Shown here: in pieces, positions 1 to 10,918 of the stretch
How the letters are laid out: each line of letters starts with the position of its first letter
Numbering within the stretch: the first letter of the stretch is position 1
NCBI GenBank assembly: GCA_963693315.1
Contig: OY856187.1
Coordinates: forward strand, 383,199,711 to 383,263,710
Direction of reading: 5' to 3'
Origin: Diogma glabrata
Taxonomy: Eukaryota; Arthropoda; Insecta; Diptera; Cylindrotomidae
DNA: 64,000 bases
Program-made: the position numbers and the translations under genes
Notes under the pieces: model-generated
Seen by the model: only the letters and a program-made list of their open reading frames with translations
What the model was told of the DNA's origin: nothing
The model's database searches: none

Positions 1-145
1 AAAATTACAAAATCGATATAAAAATGCGATTACTATAAGTGGAACTCAAAAATTTCATTCTTTTGTATCAGTAGATACTAAGACAATAAATGCAAAAATG
101 TTTTCCAACTCAAAAGAAACTTTTGAATGTAAAATAAGTAAATAA
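1..145 (+). pseudogene. C-terminal end of transposase-like protein, cut by window edge
   Basis: The frame beginning at base 2 ends at TAA 143-145 and carries the same C-terminus as the longer copy at 58822-59208 (shared motif TQKFHSFV then SKETxECKISK). It differs by a 12-base in-frame insertion near its start and a few substitutions. Only about 47 codons are visible because the window begins inside it. It belongs to the family described at 9037-10358 and 4160-4754. Confidence 0.6.
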
Positions 146-600
146 TTTTTAATAACTATACTTATTTTCACATATATAATTTGTATGATATTTTAAAAAG
201 TTTATTCAATAATAAAATATTTGTAATTTAATGTTGAAAAACAATCCTTTACTTTATGATTCCATAATAACATAATACGAACATAATACTTCTCCAGTCA
301 AAAGTTCCTAAATAGATTTAGTTGTTTATACGGCTTTTCTGTTTGCAGTCAAGACTGTCCAATTATTTTTTATAAGAGTGACAAGTGATTACTAAAAGTG
401 ACAAATAAACATTTCATTTTTTATGCCATCTAATACAAAGAAAATAATTGCAGAAGTGCTTTCCTATTCAAAAGAAACTTCTGTTTGTAAAATAAGTAAA
501 TCATTTTTAACAATTGTATTTATTTTATTTATTGTACTACATATATAATTTTTATAATATTTTAAAAAGTTCATCTAATAATGAAATATTTGATATTTAA
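81..600 (+). repeat. Diverged internal duplication of the element's last codons and 3' UTR
   Basis: Bases about 81-245 and 435-600 resemble each other with an offset near 358 (shared words CAAAAGAAAC, TGTAAAATAAGTAAAT and TATTTTAAAAAGTT). The module holds the last codons, the stop and the start of the 3' UTR. The same arrangement is present in the copy at 59.1-59.7 kb, so it predates the spread of this family. Confidence 0.6.
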
Positions 601-1141
601 CATAAAAAAAAAATCTCTTAGTTTATAACGCCATTTTTATAATTTTCCTTCAGAACAAAAAAAACTGATTCCCGACAGTCATATGCACAATGAATTTTAT
701 CTTTAAAACAAAAAATGATGCTAGTCCTAAACTTTCACAAGTTGGTAGATATAAAATAAGCTTCAATTTCGTTTAAAAAAAAAAAAAAAAAAGAGGCTAT
801 GCCATCTTTTTTTCAATTACATCGTTTTTTTCTTATGTTACACCGTTAAAAATTATTTCAAAAAATTAACAGTGTACATTTTTAAAAACTTTGTTCTAAT
901 ACCTATTCAACGACATATCATTTATGAAAATCGATTCAGTAGTTTTTCTACAATCGCTCGTCAAAATGCACTCACATCACAAAATAACAAAAAATTGAGG
1001 GGTACCTGTTAAGACCCCTGGTCGAAAAAAAAAATTCTAAGAGAACTTGTATTTTTTATTTATCCAAGACTATCTTTAAACAAAAAATAATCAAAATTAA
1101 AAGGGGTCAAGTCAAAACGATGTTGAATCTTCGTGAAATTG

Positions 1142-1322
<181 letters not shown>

Positions 1323-1329
1323 ATTAATA

Positions 1330-2275
1330 TTATTTTTGTTTGCTAGCATAACCTGAGAGCATCTCAACCTGAAAACAAAACGATGGATCTGTTATGCCAA
1401 CTGCAGGATGTTGTTTGTTGAATTTTAAATTAAATTTTAGAAAATCTTGATAAAATTCTTCTTGTTGATCTTTTGTTAAAGAATCATGAACTGGGTTTAT
1501 GCCATAAAAAAAATCTGGAAACACAAATTATGTTATTTAAATTGATTTTGAAGGATCTCAAAAATATTACCCTTAAAATGTTCATATGTATTAAAATTTT
1601 CGGTTATCCATTTCGTTGTCAAATCATTCTTAATAAAGCCAGATTCTGTTAAATAATACTCGAACTCTTTTAAATAATCGTTTGATTTATAATTACGCAT
1701 CCAAATGGGTTTGTAGTGTGAAATGTGTGGACACCATTTATCTGATTTTATCATTTCATCAATGAAATCAAAGATAATTGCCCAAGCTGGGTATGAAAAT
1801 ATAAAATCACCTTCTTCATTTAATAACTTGAAAATATTGCTAACAGCTGTTCTATAACACGAACAAAGAAAAATAATAATTTTATTGTAACAATATTTCG
1901 AAAATACTACCTACGATTGTTGACCCATTGAAGAGTAAAAAACGAAGTAGCATGATCAAATTTGGATATTTTATCTAGATCCAAGTCACGCGTTATATCC
2001 AAAACTTCAAATCTTAACTTTTCATAACCATATGTTTCGGTAGCATATTTCACCATATTTTCAGATATGTCATACCCGACAACTTTATCAAACGCAGATG
2101 GCATTATGGGTAGAAGGGCATATTTGGCAAAATCCCCAACCCCGCAGCCAACATCGACAAACGTATCCGTTCCATTGTTTTTCCAACGTAATAGATTCAC
2201 ATATTTGTCCAGAGTTTCTTTTGCAATATTGCTGGTATGTTTGGTTATATTTTTATAATACTTTGGTTTAAACAT
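1330..2275 (-). CDS. jhamt-like: Juvenile hormone acid O-methyltransferase-like, three exons, apparently intact
   Basis: Predicted exons are 2275-1911, 1851-1571 and 1514-1330. Both introns (59 and 56 bp) have GT..AG ends: donor GTAGTA with acceptor TTATAG, and donor GTAATA with acceptor TTCCAG. The splice gives 831 nt, 276 residues plus stop, the usual size for insect JHAMT. Seen: a SAM-binding glycine motif ([11 protein letters not shown], exon 1), an acidic-loop motif [14 protein letters not shown], and [13 protein letters not shown] at the end of exon 1, all in the family's order; exon 2 has an F-x-Y-P-A-W segment and exon 3 ends GYASKQK. Known of the family: SAM-dependent methylation of farnesoic or juvenile hormone acid, a late step in JH synthesis in the corpora allata. 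Many insects carry JHAMT paralogues of untested substrate, so the exact reaction is inferred. The ATG at 2275 is chosen because TTTCCAG ending at 2284 may be the acceptor of a 5' UTR intron. No stops or frameshifts were found. Confidence 0.85.
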
Positions 2276-2932
2276 ATTCACTGGAAATATTGAATGAATA
2301 ATTTAATTATAATATGTCACTAATTAATATTTCCAACTTAAAAAAAATAATAAACTTGTGTACATAATTAGTTGACCACAACATCATTTGATTTAATTAG
2401 TATTAGCCAAAAAACTAGAAAATATAAAAATTATCAAATATATAATAATAATTTTGTTATCAAATTTAGGAGAATGTGTTTTCAGAAAGTAGAAAGTTTT
2501 TTCTAAAATGTACGTAACTAACTTATCTGGCATTGCTTGTACCTAAGGTTATCTCGTTTTAAAAGTTCCAAAGTACGATACACCACTCCTAGGGTTTCAA
2601 AACTAAAAAATCGTTGGATTTTTACCACTTCTCCAGTTATAAAATAAAAAGTCAGACAAGTGCGAATAAAATTCGCTCGCCAAGGGTTCCGTGAATGTAA
2701 AAGAACATATTATCAAAAATAAATGACATGAAGTTATGTTGAAAAGTCTTTATATCGCCAGACTATGGACGCATAACAGAATAAATGTTTAATCGTAAAC
2801 GTCAATAGTAAATGTCAATCACATCTACATTGATCAAAAATGTTACTTGAGGTTAAATCTTATCTATAGCTGTTTATGTTAGCTAAAGTATTTTAATAGT
2901 CTAAATTGGGAATATTTGTTCTATAAATCAGC
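2276..2932. other. Upstream region of the methyltransferase gene; nothing recognised
   Basis: AT-rich sequence without a convincing ORF. A promoter for the minus-strand gene should lie here, possibly beyond a 5' UTR intron, but I cannot point to a specific box. Confidence 0.4.
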
Positions 2933-4092
2933 GTCGAAATATAGGGTGGTATACATACACTTAAAATAGCACTTTTTTTCATCAATAACTAAAAAACTAT
3001 GCATCGCAGAATTCTAAAAAATATTGTAATGTTTCTTAAATTAAGTGTTCTTTCAAATGTTTGGTTCAAACTCGTTTGGTTCAAAAAAGTTTTTTTTTTG
3101 CTCTCCCCACACCCATCCCCTAAACACACAAAAATATAATTATTTGAGAGTTCGCTATAATTTTCGTTCAAAATATAGCAAACTTCCTGTCTCTATGAAT
3201 TTTTTCAATTTTTTCTGTCTATCAGTGTCGAAACGTAGGGGGGGGGGGAACGGTCTGGAATGTGCACATTTTTTAGAATAACTCCAAAACGGTGTACCGG
3301 AAATTTCTAAAAGAAATTGCAATGTTTTGGAAATTTGGTCCTCTTTCAAATGATACCCCACTCGCTAGGGTCAAAAAAATTTTTTTTTTACCCCGCTTAC
3401 ACCCATCCCCTAAACACACAGAAATATAATTATTTGAGAGTTCGCTATAATTTTCGTTCAAAATATAGCAAACTTCCTGTCTCTATGAATTTTTCCAATT
3501 TTTTCTGTCTATCAGTGTCGAAACGTAGGGGGGGGGGGAACGGTCTGGAATGTGCACATTTTTAAAAATAACTCCGAAACTGTGTACCACAAAATTCTAA
3601 AAAAAATTGCAATGTTTCTGAAATTTGGAGCTCTTTCAAATGACACCCCACTCGCTTGGGTCAAAAAAGTTTTTTTTCACCCTTCCCCACCCCAATCCCT
3701 TAAAAACACAAAAATATAATTATTTGAGAGTTCGCTATATTTTTCGTTCAGAGTTTATCAAACTTCCTGTCTCTGTGAATTTTTTCAAATTTTTCTGTTA
3801 ATTAGGCTCGAAATGCAAGGGGGGGACCAACTTTTTGTGTCACTTTATTGATAATAATTCAAAAACTATGCATTGCAAAATTCTAAAAAAAATGGCAATA
3901 TTTCTAAAATCAAGTGTTCTTTCAAATGACACCCCACATGACCTGGTTTTAAATGATGTTTTTACCCCTTAACATTCCCACCCCTTTAATAAATATAGTT
4001 ATGAGTGTCTGCCACTTTTCTATATTTTTCATTGAAAACCTACTCAATTTTCTATCATTACAAATATATTTCAAGATTTTCGATGAAGTAGG
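2933..4092. repeat. Tandem satellite, four units of about 290 bp
   Basis: Unit starts (word GTCGAAA or a variant) lie at 2933, 3227, 3517 and 3807, and the next would begin near 4093, giving periods of 294, 290, 290 and 286. Each unit has a G-run of up to 11, CTCTTTCAAATGAYACCCCA, a run of T followed by C-rich CCCATCCC, and CAAACTTCCTGTCTCT. The two middle units are most alike. ORFs of 60-80 codons here are shadows of the period. The array abuts the broken C-terminus of the transposase-like gene. Confidence 0.9.
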
Positions 4093-4159
4093 GTCGGAGT
4101 TAATCGGGGCAATAAAACATCCCGAAAACGTCATTTTTCAAAAAAGTTTTTTTTTTTGA

Positions 4160-4754
4160 CATTTTTGTTTTTTTTTTTCGACCAAATTTCCGCCCATTCA
4201 AACAATTCCCTTGCTGTTGATATTTTTTCTCCTCTAATCGAAGCTCACTGGGCTTCTCTTTTAAGTGTTCCTCCAATCCCATCGGATGGACCCTTTCCGT
4301 GGGCAGTTGCAAAGAAATGCCATTCTGCAGGTATTTTAAAATCATCAATATGTTTGCAGAGATTTATGAAATTCTTCTTATTTTTAAATTGAGCTGCTGA
4401 ACCATCAGTAAAATATAAAATTTTTTTGATACTTGGATATATTTCTTGCTGTTTTTCAATGAATTCAATACACCTTTCCTGGTATTTATGAACTGCAACT
4501 GTGTTATGCATTAAATGATCAGATATAATGACAAAAGATAAGACCTTTAGTTTATCACTACATGATTTGTAGTAAACTACGATTGGGTGGATTGTGGCTT
4601 GAACTTTATTGAAATGTGCTGCTTGTATCTCATTCTGCGTTATCATTGAATAGTTTTCTGAAAAATCCATAATAAATACGTATTCGCCGTGACGTAAGTT
4701 TTGTTTCGTATCCTTAAGAAACTTTGATTGCTGCCTTGCGATGAAATTTTCATG
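4160..4754 (-). pseudogene. Catalytic and C-terminal half of transposase-like gene (continues from 9037-10358)
   Basis: Reading leftward from 4754 the frame carries MDFSENYS, then YFTDGSAAQFKNKKNF, then AHGKGPSDGIGGTLKR. These Asp-containing blocks are spaced like the acidic motifs of an RNase H-fold transposase. That assignment is inference: from memory this is a widespread but poorly named arthropod and cnidarian protein family. A TGA near 4246 breaks the frame after TLKREAQ. Beyond it the same frame continues with recognisable family sequence (TARELFEWAEIWSKK) and then degenerates near the satellite. Other C-terminal copies are at 1-145, 52775-53055 and 58822-59208. Confidence 0.65.
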
Positions 4755-4756
4755 CA

Positions 4757-6925
4757 AAAAATATGGGTGACAGGAATTGATTGGGATGAAGAAATCCCAA
4801 AAAATTTGAATAGTTATTGGGAAAAATTCGAACAACAACTACCATCTATACAAAATATTAAAATTCCACGATGGATAAATTTCGATGGATCCGGAAGATT
4901 GGAATTACACGGATTCTGTGATGCATCTGAGGATGCATATTCTGCTGTTATATACAGCAAAGTTACAGATGTTAATGGTACCATTCACATCACGCTACTT
5001 ACAGCCAAAACAAAAGTAGCGCCGCTAAAAAAAATCAGTTTACCACGTTTACAGCTATGCGGAGCTACACTTCTTGCCAAATTGATAAAATACGTTCAAC
5101 AAGCATTAATGATCGATTGTACAATTTTTGCCTATACCGATTTCACTATTACGCTTGCATGGATACAAGGCCATCCGAATAAATGGAAAACATTCGTCGG
5201 GAATCGAGTCACATTAATACAAAATGCCATACCAGCAAAATGCTGGTCTCATGTAAAATCTGAAGATAATCCTGCAGACTGCGCATCACGAGGCGTAGGT
5301 CCAGAAGAAATACAACAACATCAACTATGGTGGTCAGGACCAGTTTGGCTAAAAACTACAGGTACGAAGAACACACCGCTCAAACAATTTGAGACCGAAC
5401 AAGATTTGAAGAAAATGAAATTAGCAGCCTTTTTAACAACATCATACGAAAAGGATTTTTTGAATAAATATTCATCACTAAATAAGCTATTAAGAATAAT
5501 AGCTTATGCAAAGCGTTTTGTAAACAACTGCACGAAAAAAGATGAAAAATTAACAGGTCCGTTGAAAACATCTGAATTATGGGATAGTAGAAAAACTATT
5601 GTAAAAACTCTTCAAGAAGTCAGTTCTCCTGATGAGCTGAAAATCCTAAGGAAAGGGCAAACGTTACCAACACGAAAATCTCTTCTTCAACTAAATCCGT
5701 TTATTGACGAAGGTGGGATTATGAGAGTTGGAGGAAGATTAAAGCATTTACTATTAATGTATGAAACAAAACATCCAATCATACTACCAAAACATCATTA
5801 TGTGACAAAACTAATAATCGAAGATGCGCATTGCAGAACACTACATGGAGGAACACAACTGACACTTAGCTTCATTAGAAGAAACTACTGCATTATAAAC
5901 GCAAAGGATATCACGCGACAAGTAATCCACAAATGCATACGATGTTTCCGGTACAAAGCCAAGGAATCAGAACAATCGATGGGAAATCTGCCAACAGCAA
6001 GAGTGCAACCATCACGTCCATTTACACACACAGGGGTTGACTACGCAGGACCCATTCACTTAAGAACATCGAGAGGACGAGGCCAAAAAACGCATAAGGG
6101 ATATATAGCGCTATTTGTTTGTCTGGCCACAAAAGCTATTCACATAGAAGTTGTTAGTGATCTAACAACGCAAACATTCATAGCAGCACTAAAGCGTTTC
6201 ACGGCCCGAAGAGGGTGCTGTCGTCACATTTACAGCGATTGTGGCACCAATTTTAAAGGAGCCAGTAAGGTATTGAGAGATGATTTCAAAAAGTTCAATA
6301 AAGAATGCATGCCGGGAATATTGAATAATATTAACAATGACGGCATCACATTCCATTTCAACGTCCCCGCAAGTCCTCAACAAGGAGGTTTGTGGGAAGC
6401 TGGAGTAAATCAATTAAACATCATTTGAGAATAATATTAGGCGAAGCATCACTAACTTATGAAGAGATGTCTACTACACTCGCCCAAATCGAAGCTTGTC
6501 TTAATTCTAGACCTATATGTCCAATCTCGTCAGACATAAACGATATTGAAGCACTAACACCAGGGCATTTTCTAGTAGGAGAACCATTGGTCGCACTATT
6601 AGAGCCAAATATTACTGAGGAAGCAATAACAATCACCAAACGATGGAAACGGGTTCAAAAATTATATCAAGATTTTTGAAAAAGATGGTCATTGGAATAT
6701 CTTACTTCACTACAACAAAGAATGAAGTGGAAGAAACAAATGCAAAATGTGAAAATTGGAGACATCGTTATGATAAAGGACAATAATTTGCCACCAACAC
6801 AATGGTTGCTAGCCAGAATTTCTGAAACACATCCAGGAATTGATGGCCATGTTAGAGTAGTGACGCTAAAATGCAACGGGAACAAAAGCGTGCAAAGACC
6901 AATTTATAAGATATGTATACTACCA
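4757..6925 (+). pseudogene. BEL/Pao pol, 3' part: RT tail, RNase H, integrase
   Basis: The frame opens at KIWVTGIDWDEEIP, a BEL/Pao hallmark after the RT core, followed by IPRWI and the RNase H segment FCDASEDAYSAVIYSK, then LPRLQLCGA. The integrase follows: a His/Cys zinc-binding region ending HKCIRCFRYKAK, core Asp motifs GVDYAGPI and YSDCGTNFKG, and the catalytic Glu in GGLWEAGV. The sequence shifts frame near 6405, just after that Glu, and has a TGA at 6677-6679. The integrase C-terminal region (QQRMKWKK... IGDIVMIKDNNLPP) continues to about 6925 and runs into the env-like region in the same frame. The RT catalytic domain, protease, gag and 5' LTR are absent. Confidence 0.85.
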
Positions 6926-6937
6926 ATTGATGATAAC

Positions 6938-8356
6938 ATGATTAGCGCTACGAACAACGTAGAAAATGAAATAGCCAATAATAGCAGTCCAGATGCAATC
7001 ATTAAGGATGAGCCCAAACAACGCAAATCACCCAGAAGCGTAAGGATTGCTATGATATTACTACTAGCCATGACAGGTTTGATTGGGATTACAAGTGTCA
7101 ATGCAAACGAACCATATACCATCAAACAATATGCCGACTCACCTGGTTTATATTTTCATGAAATGGGAAACTTACATTTTTCAACTAATGAATGGAATAT
7201 TATTGTATATATAAATATGAGCAGCTATTGGGATCAACTAAACAACTTTAGATCATGCGTGCAGCATTTAACGACATTGACAAATTTTAATTCAACGAGG
7301 GATATACCAAATTATATTAGCGAAATAAAATTACTAAAACATGCACTTGATGAAATCAAACAACGGAATTTACTAATTTCAAATTCTAATCATCGAATGA
7401 AAAGAGATGCACCATTACTATTTATTGGAAATCTACTAAATGATATATTTGGAGTTCTCGATGACAAATCAGCTAAAGAGTTTAATAATCGAATCAATCA
7501 GCTTGCAACAAATGAAGAACATATAGTCAACATGATAAGAACTCAAACATCAATTGCAGATACAACCACAAATATTCTGAGAACTCAACAAGCAGAAATT
7601 GTCGACCAATGGAAGGAGTTTACTCACGAAAATGAAATAATTAAGAGTAAACTAACAGATGCTACTGCATTTTTCTCATTAGTAACACTATCAAATACAC
7701 TAATGACAAATTTTCAACGAACACAGGATATCTTGCTTGACACATTATTAGAGAGCAAGGGGCAGAAAGTGAATCCTAATTTGATTCTGCCGGACCAACT
7801 AAAACAAGAATTAGACAAAATTCAACCACATTTACCTGATGGAGTAACATTACCAACTGGCAATAATCCAGAAGAAATTCGAAGCTTATACCATATAATG
7901 ACTTGTGAAGCCCGTATAGTAGATAATTTAGCCATATTTAAAGTATCTTTGCCATTATTGGATATTGAGAGATTCAACATCTTTAAACCATTTCCATTGC
8001 CAGTAATGAGAGAAAAGGAAATGGTACATATTCAACCTCAAATGGACTATATGGCTATAAATGCACACAAGGACCAGTATTACTACCTCACAGACAAGGA
8101 TTTCAGTCAATGCATTCGAGCGCAACACCTCGAATACATCTGCTTTCTGAAGGGGCCAATACATAGGACTACAACTGTCGGCGATACAATGTGCGAACTG
8201 ATGATATTACAATCACTTCCAACAAACGAAAACGTTTGTGTATTATTAAGGGAACCTGCAGCTGAAAAATGGACCTACACTGAAAAAAAAGTTGACGTGT
8301 ATTCAATAAAAGTCATCATTGTATTAATAAAAATTTTATTAATTCTCGTCCGATGA
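6938..8356 (+). CDS. Envelope-like protein of BEL/Pao element (baculovirus F-like)
   Basis: From ATG 6938 to TGA at 8354-8356, 472 codons, in frame with the end of integrase, as in insect BEL elements with a pol-env fusion. Seen: a hydrophobic stretch at about 7040-7100 (MILLLAMTGLIGITSV) that could be a signal or anchor; a basic furin-type site RMKR at about 7394-7405 followed by APLLFIGNLLNDIFG, which resembles a fusion peptide; a helical segment with many N and Q; and a C-terminal hydrophobic segment (IKVIIVLIKILLILV) as a possible membrane anchor. Known of the family: such proteins resemble baculovirus F fusion proteins. The region is open throughout, but its pol is broken and its LTRs are missing, so this is an old genomic copy. 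Function in this genome is unknown. Confidence 0.7.
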   Translation: MISATNNVENEIANNSSPDAIIKDEPKQRKSPRSVRIAMILLLAMTGLIGITSVNANEPYTIKQYADSPGLYFHEMGNLHFSTNEWNIIVYINMSSYWDQLNNFRSCVQHLTTLTNFNSTRDIPNYISEIKLLKHALDEIKQRNLLISNSNHRMKRDAPLLFIGNLLNDIFGVLDDKSAKEFNNRINQLATNEEHIVNMIRTQTSIADTTTNILRTQQAEIVDQWKEFTHENEIIKSKLTDATAFFSLVTLSNTLMTNFQRTQDILLDTLLESKGQKVNPNLILPDQLKQELDKIQPHLPDGVTLPTGNNPEEIRSLYHIMTCEARIVDNLAIFKVSLPLLDIERFNIFKPFPLPVMREKEMVHIQPQMDYMAINAHKDQYYYLTDKDFSQCIRAQHLEYICFLKGPIHRTTTVGDTMCELMILQSLPTNENVCVLLREPAAEKWTYTEKKVDVYSIKVIIVLIKILLILVR

Positions 8357-8819
8357 ACAAATTTATTGATAACACAATTGCCTGTTTATTAAGTAATAAC
8401 AACAATTATGAACTAATAAAGATTTAATTATATTAACAATCAGGATAATATTATTGTGATGATTGTATCAATAAACCAGGTTATAATTCAATGACTTATA
8501 TTGTTAATGACATTAATAAATTCGTTTATAATGGAATAAATTAAATTATTGATATAATGGACAGCAGTTAATTAGTTAATAAACAAAATGATTACAATTA
8601 CGAATAAATTTTTATTAAATAAAAATTGAAATAATTAAATCAATCATAGTTGTTTATTAGTTGATAATGGAAATAATAAAAATTGCAAATACATAATTAT
8701 TACTTAATTCTTGAAATTAGCAAAGCAGAGAACATCTGTTTTGTGTAGTTTTAGATTAGGAACTAACCAAATTTAATAACACAGTTCTGAGTTCATTATA
8801 GTATAACGAATGATAGCAT
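8357..8819. other. AT-rich 3' flank of the BEL element; LTR not identified
   Basis: About 460 bp of AT-rich sequence between the env stop and the mariner fragment. It should contain the BEL polypurine tract and 3' LTR if these survive, but with no second LTR in the window for comparison I cannot place a boundary. Confidence 0.4.
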
Positions 8820-9008
8820 TCGTCCACTGCGCTCTGCATCTTTTGTGCTGGTACGACCACATTCAAATTCAGCCATCCACTTCTCTACCATTTGTCTCGA
8901 TGGAGCAGAGTTTGGATAATGTTTATCAAGCCATTGTTTGGTTTCCACTGTATTTTTTTTCATCAAAAAGCAATGCTTTATTAAAATTCGAAATTCACTT
9001 TTTTCCAT
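8820..9008 (-). pseudogene. Mariner transposase, N-terminal fragment
   Basis: From ATG 9008 leftward, MEKSEFRILIKHCFLMKK, then QWLDKHYPNSAPSRQMVEKW and GRTSTKDAERSGR are diagnostic of the first helix-turn-helix of mariner transposases. About 63 residues remain. No inverted terminal repeat or catalytic domain follows. It sits at the right edge of the inserted block. Confidence 0.85.
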
Positions 9009-9036
9009 TTTTTAGAATTATCATTTTAAAATCATG

Positions 9037-10358
9037 AATTTTTAATTTGTTTACCGATGTATGTACTAATTCTTGCATTAACCATTTTTCATAATGTATT
9101 TCTTCGTAAAATTCAAGAGATTCCAAAATTGTTTCTGTGTAAGCTTCCACGATATTTTTACAATCATTGCATATATTTGTTGCACAATCCACTGTATTAT
9201 TAGAACAACTCAGTTTCTTAAGCAGATCTTTTTCATTTTTTACTAAATTCAAGAGCGGCTTACACATTAAACGTACATTTTCATGTATCATGCATATACA
9301 GACATTGTGTGTTCCGGTAGGTCCGGCTAAAATACATTCTTTCGGTCGCAACGTAGTGAACTTTGAGAAGCTGGTTTTGACATCTTTGTTTTCTTCCAAG
9401 AACATTTCGTAGATATCGGTGAGGGTCCAAAACACCAACCGCTTTGATTTCCTAATTTTTGTTGATCCTTCTGTAATAGTAACAACATCTTTAAGGCCAG
9501 GCATTGTTCTACTAATTTCCTCTGATAAGAAGTATGTTTGAATTAATTTGTTTTACTATATTTTGTGACAAACTGTGCACTTGTTTGCTTTGAGGCCAAC
9601 TGTAAGGACCTACTGTTTCCAACAGATCCATGGCGAATTCTACCAGTCGTCTTGATGCATTAAATTCATCCTGGATACGTTGATTTGACCAAAATTTACG
9701 CTGTAGAGTTGTCAATAAAAACACTTGTTTTGATTTACAGCTGGCATCTTTAAACTCTTTTTTAAGGTTCATAAGCCATGATGTATATTCACATTCCTCG
9801 TTTGGTGATAACACTTTAACTGAATCTACTTGAAATATTCTTTGACTTATTGCCGATGTGACACTTGCAATTTTTTTATAACTTCCTGTTGTAATATGAT
9901 TTTGTTTGATAGGAGATTCGGCTAACCTTCCAAGAACATTGTTAATATCTTCTAAAATGTCATTAAGTAGTTCAGGAACTGGTGGAGATATAGTATCACA
10001 TGAAACTGGTGATGGATCTAAAGATGCTGGAGGCATTTGAATATTTTCGTTCGTTGGAACATTTTCAGAATCCTGATTTATAGAAATAATTTCACTATCG
10101 ATAGTTTCCGAACATGAAAGCTGCTGTAGAAAATATTAGTTGCATATGAATTTTTATTCATTTTAATAAACAAATTAAATTTACCTTATTTTTATAAATA
10201 TAAGTGCGACATATTTCACATATAAACTGGTCATCACGCAAAGTAAAATTTAGGGTCGCAGCTTTTTGAACAACAGCTGGTGTGACCAGTTTCACATTTT
10301 TTGATGTCCGCTGATGATTTTTGAGACCGTACAAGTCACAGCACAATTTAAAAGGCAT
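9037..10358 (-). pseudogene. N-terminal half of transposase-like gene, two exons, one frameshift
   Basis: Exon 1 runs from ATG 10358 to 10185 (58 codons) and contains a Cys-x2-Cys pair (FICEICRTYI) and an upstream Cys-Cys, possibly a zinc-binding N-terminus. A 61-bp intron with GTAAAT donor and TTTCTACAG acceptor leads to exon 2 from 10123, joined in phase. The frame shifts by one near 9530. After it, SEEISRTMPG, KTSFSKFTTLRPK and LAGPTGTHNVCICMIHENV are recognisable family motifs, and a Cys-rich patch (CATNICNDCKN) follows. The gene is cut at 9036 by the inserted block and resumes at 4754. The family is multicopy and looks like a DNA-transposon gene; an origin as a host gene copied by transposition is the alternative. 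Confidence 0.6.
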
Positions 10359-10918
10359 TTCTATTATTATCTTTTCTAAACGTTATGTCTTCTAAATATT
10401 TTGGAATATAATTGATTATAAGGCAATCCAATCAATATATATATATATACCCTTGAAATAGATTTGACATAGGTAGAATCAGGTAAAATTAGGTAGGTAC
10501 AATTTAATATATTTTGATTGGATGCAAGTATAATTTGGTCAAAAACCGTTTGTGGGCGTCATTAGAAATTTTAAATGTTAAAATTATGAGTCTCTAATGA
10601 GATTTTAATTAGTAAAAAGGGGCTGAATAGACAGTTTTTAAAATGAATAAACATTTTACACACCCTTTTAATAATTTAAATTCCTTTATTTTACCACTTA
10701 ACTTAAATTAATTTTTAATAAGTTTTTAACCATTTAACTGCACAGAAAATGGTTCAAATTTATTGCAGGTGTTAAAATATGAAATGTTTAATTTATTAGA
10801 TCCACATTTAGTACAGGATTATTAACTTAATAAAAAAACACACGTGAATTTTTCATATACCAAACTTTAAAAAATCGTAAGAAAAAATCCATATTGAATT
10901 GCTGACTTTTTATTTCTC
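10359..10918. other. AT-rich sequence, nothing recognised
   Basis: Upstream of the transposase-like gene and downstream-adjacent to the dispersed repeat. It has a short AT run at 10433-10450. No terminal inverted repeat of the transposase element was identified by eye. Confidence 0.4.

Larger units (their letters stand above)
4755..9036 (+). mobile_element. Inserted block: 5'-truncated env-bearing BEL/Pao element plus mariner fragment
   Basis: The transposase-like gene is interrupted at the same codon on both sides. TCATG occurs at 4750-4754 and again at 9032-9036, which looks like a 5-bp target-site duplication. The left edge enters directly into BEL/Pao pol without LTR, gag, protease or RT fingers. 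The right edge holds an AT-rich stretch and an opposite-strand mariner fragment. The block is therefore composite or secondarily deleted. Confidence 0.65.
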
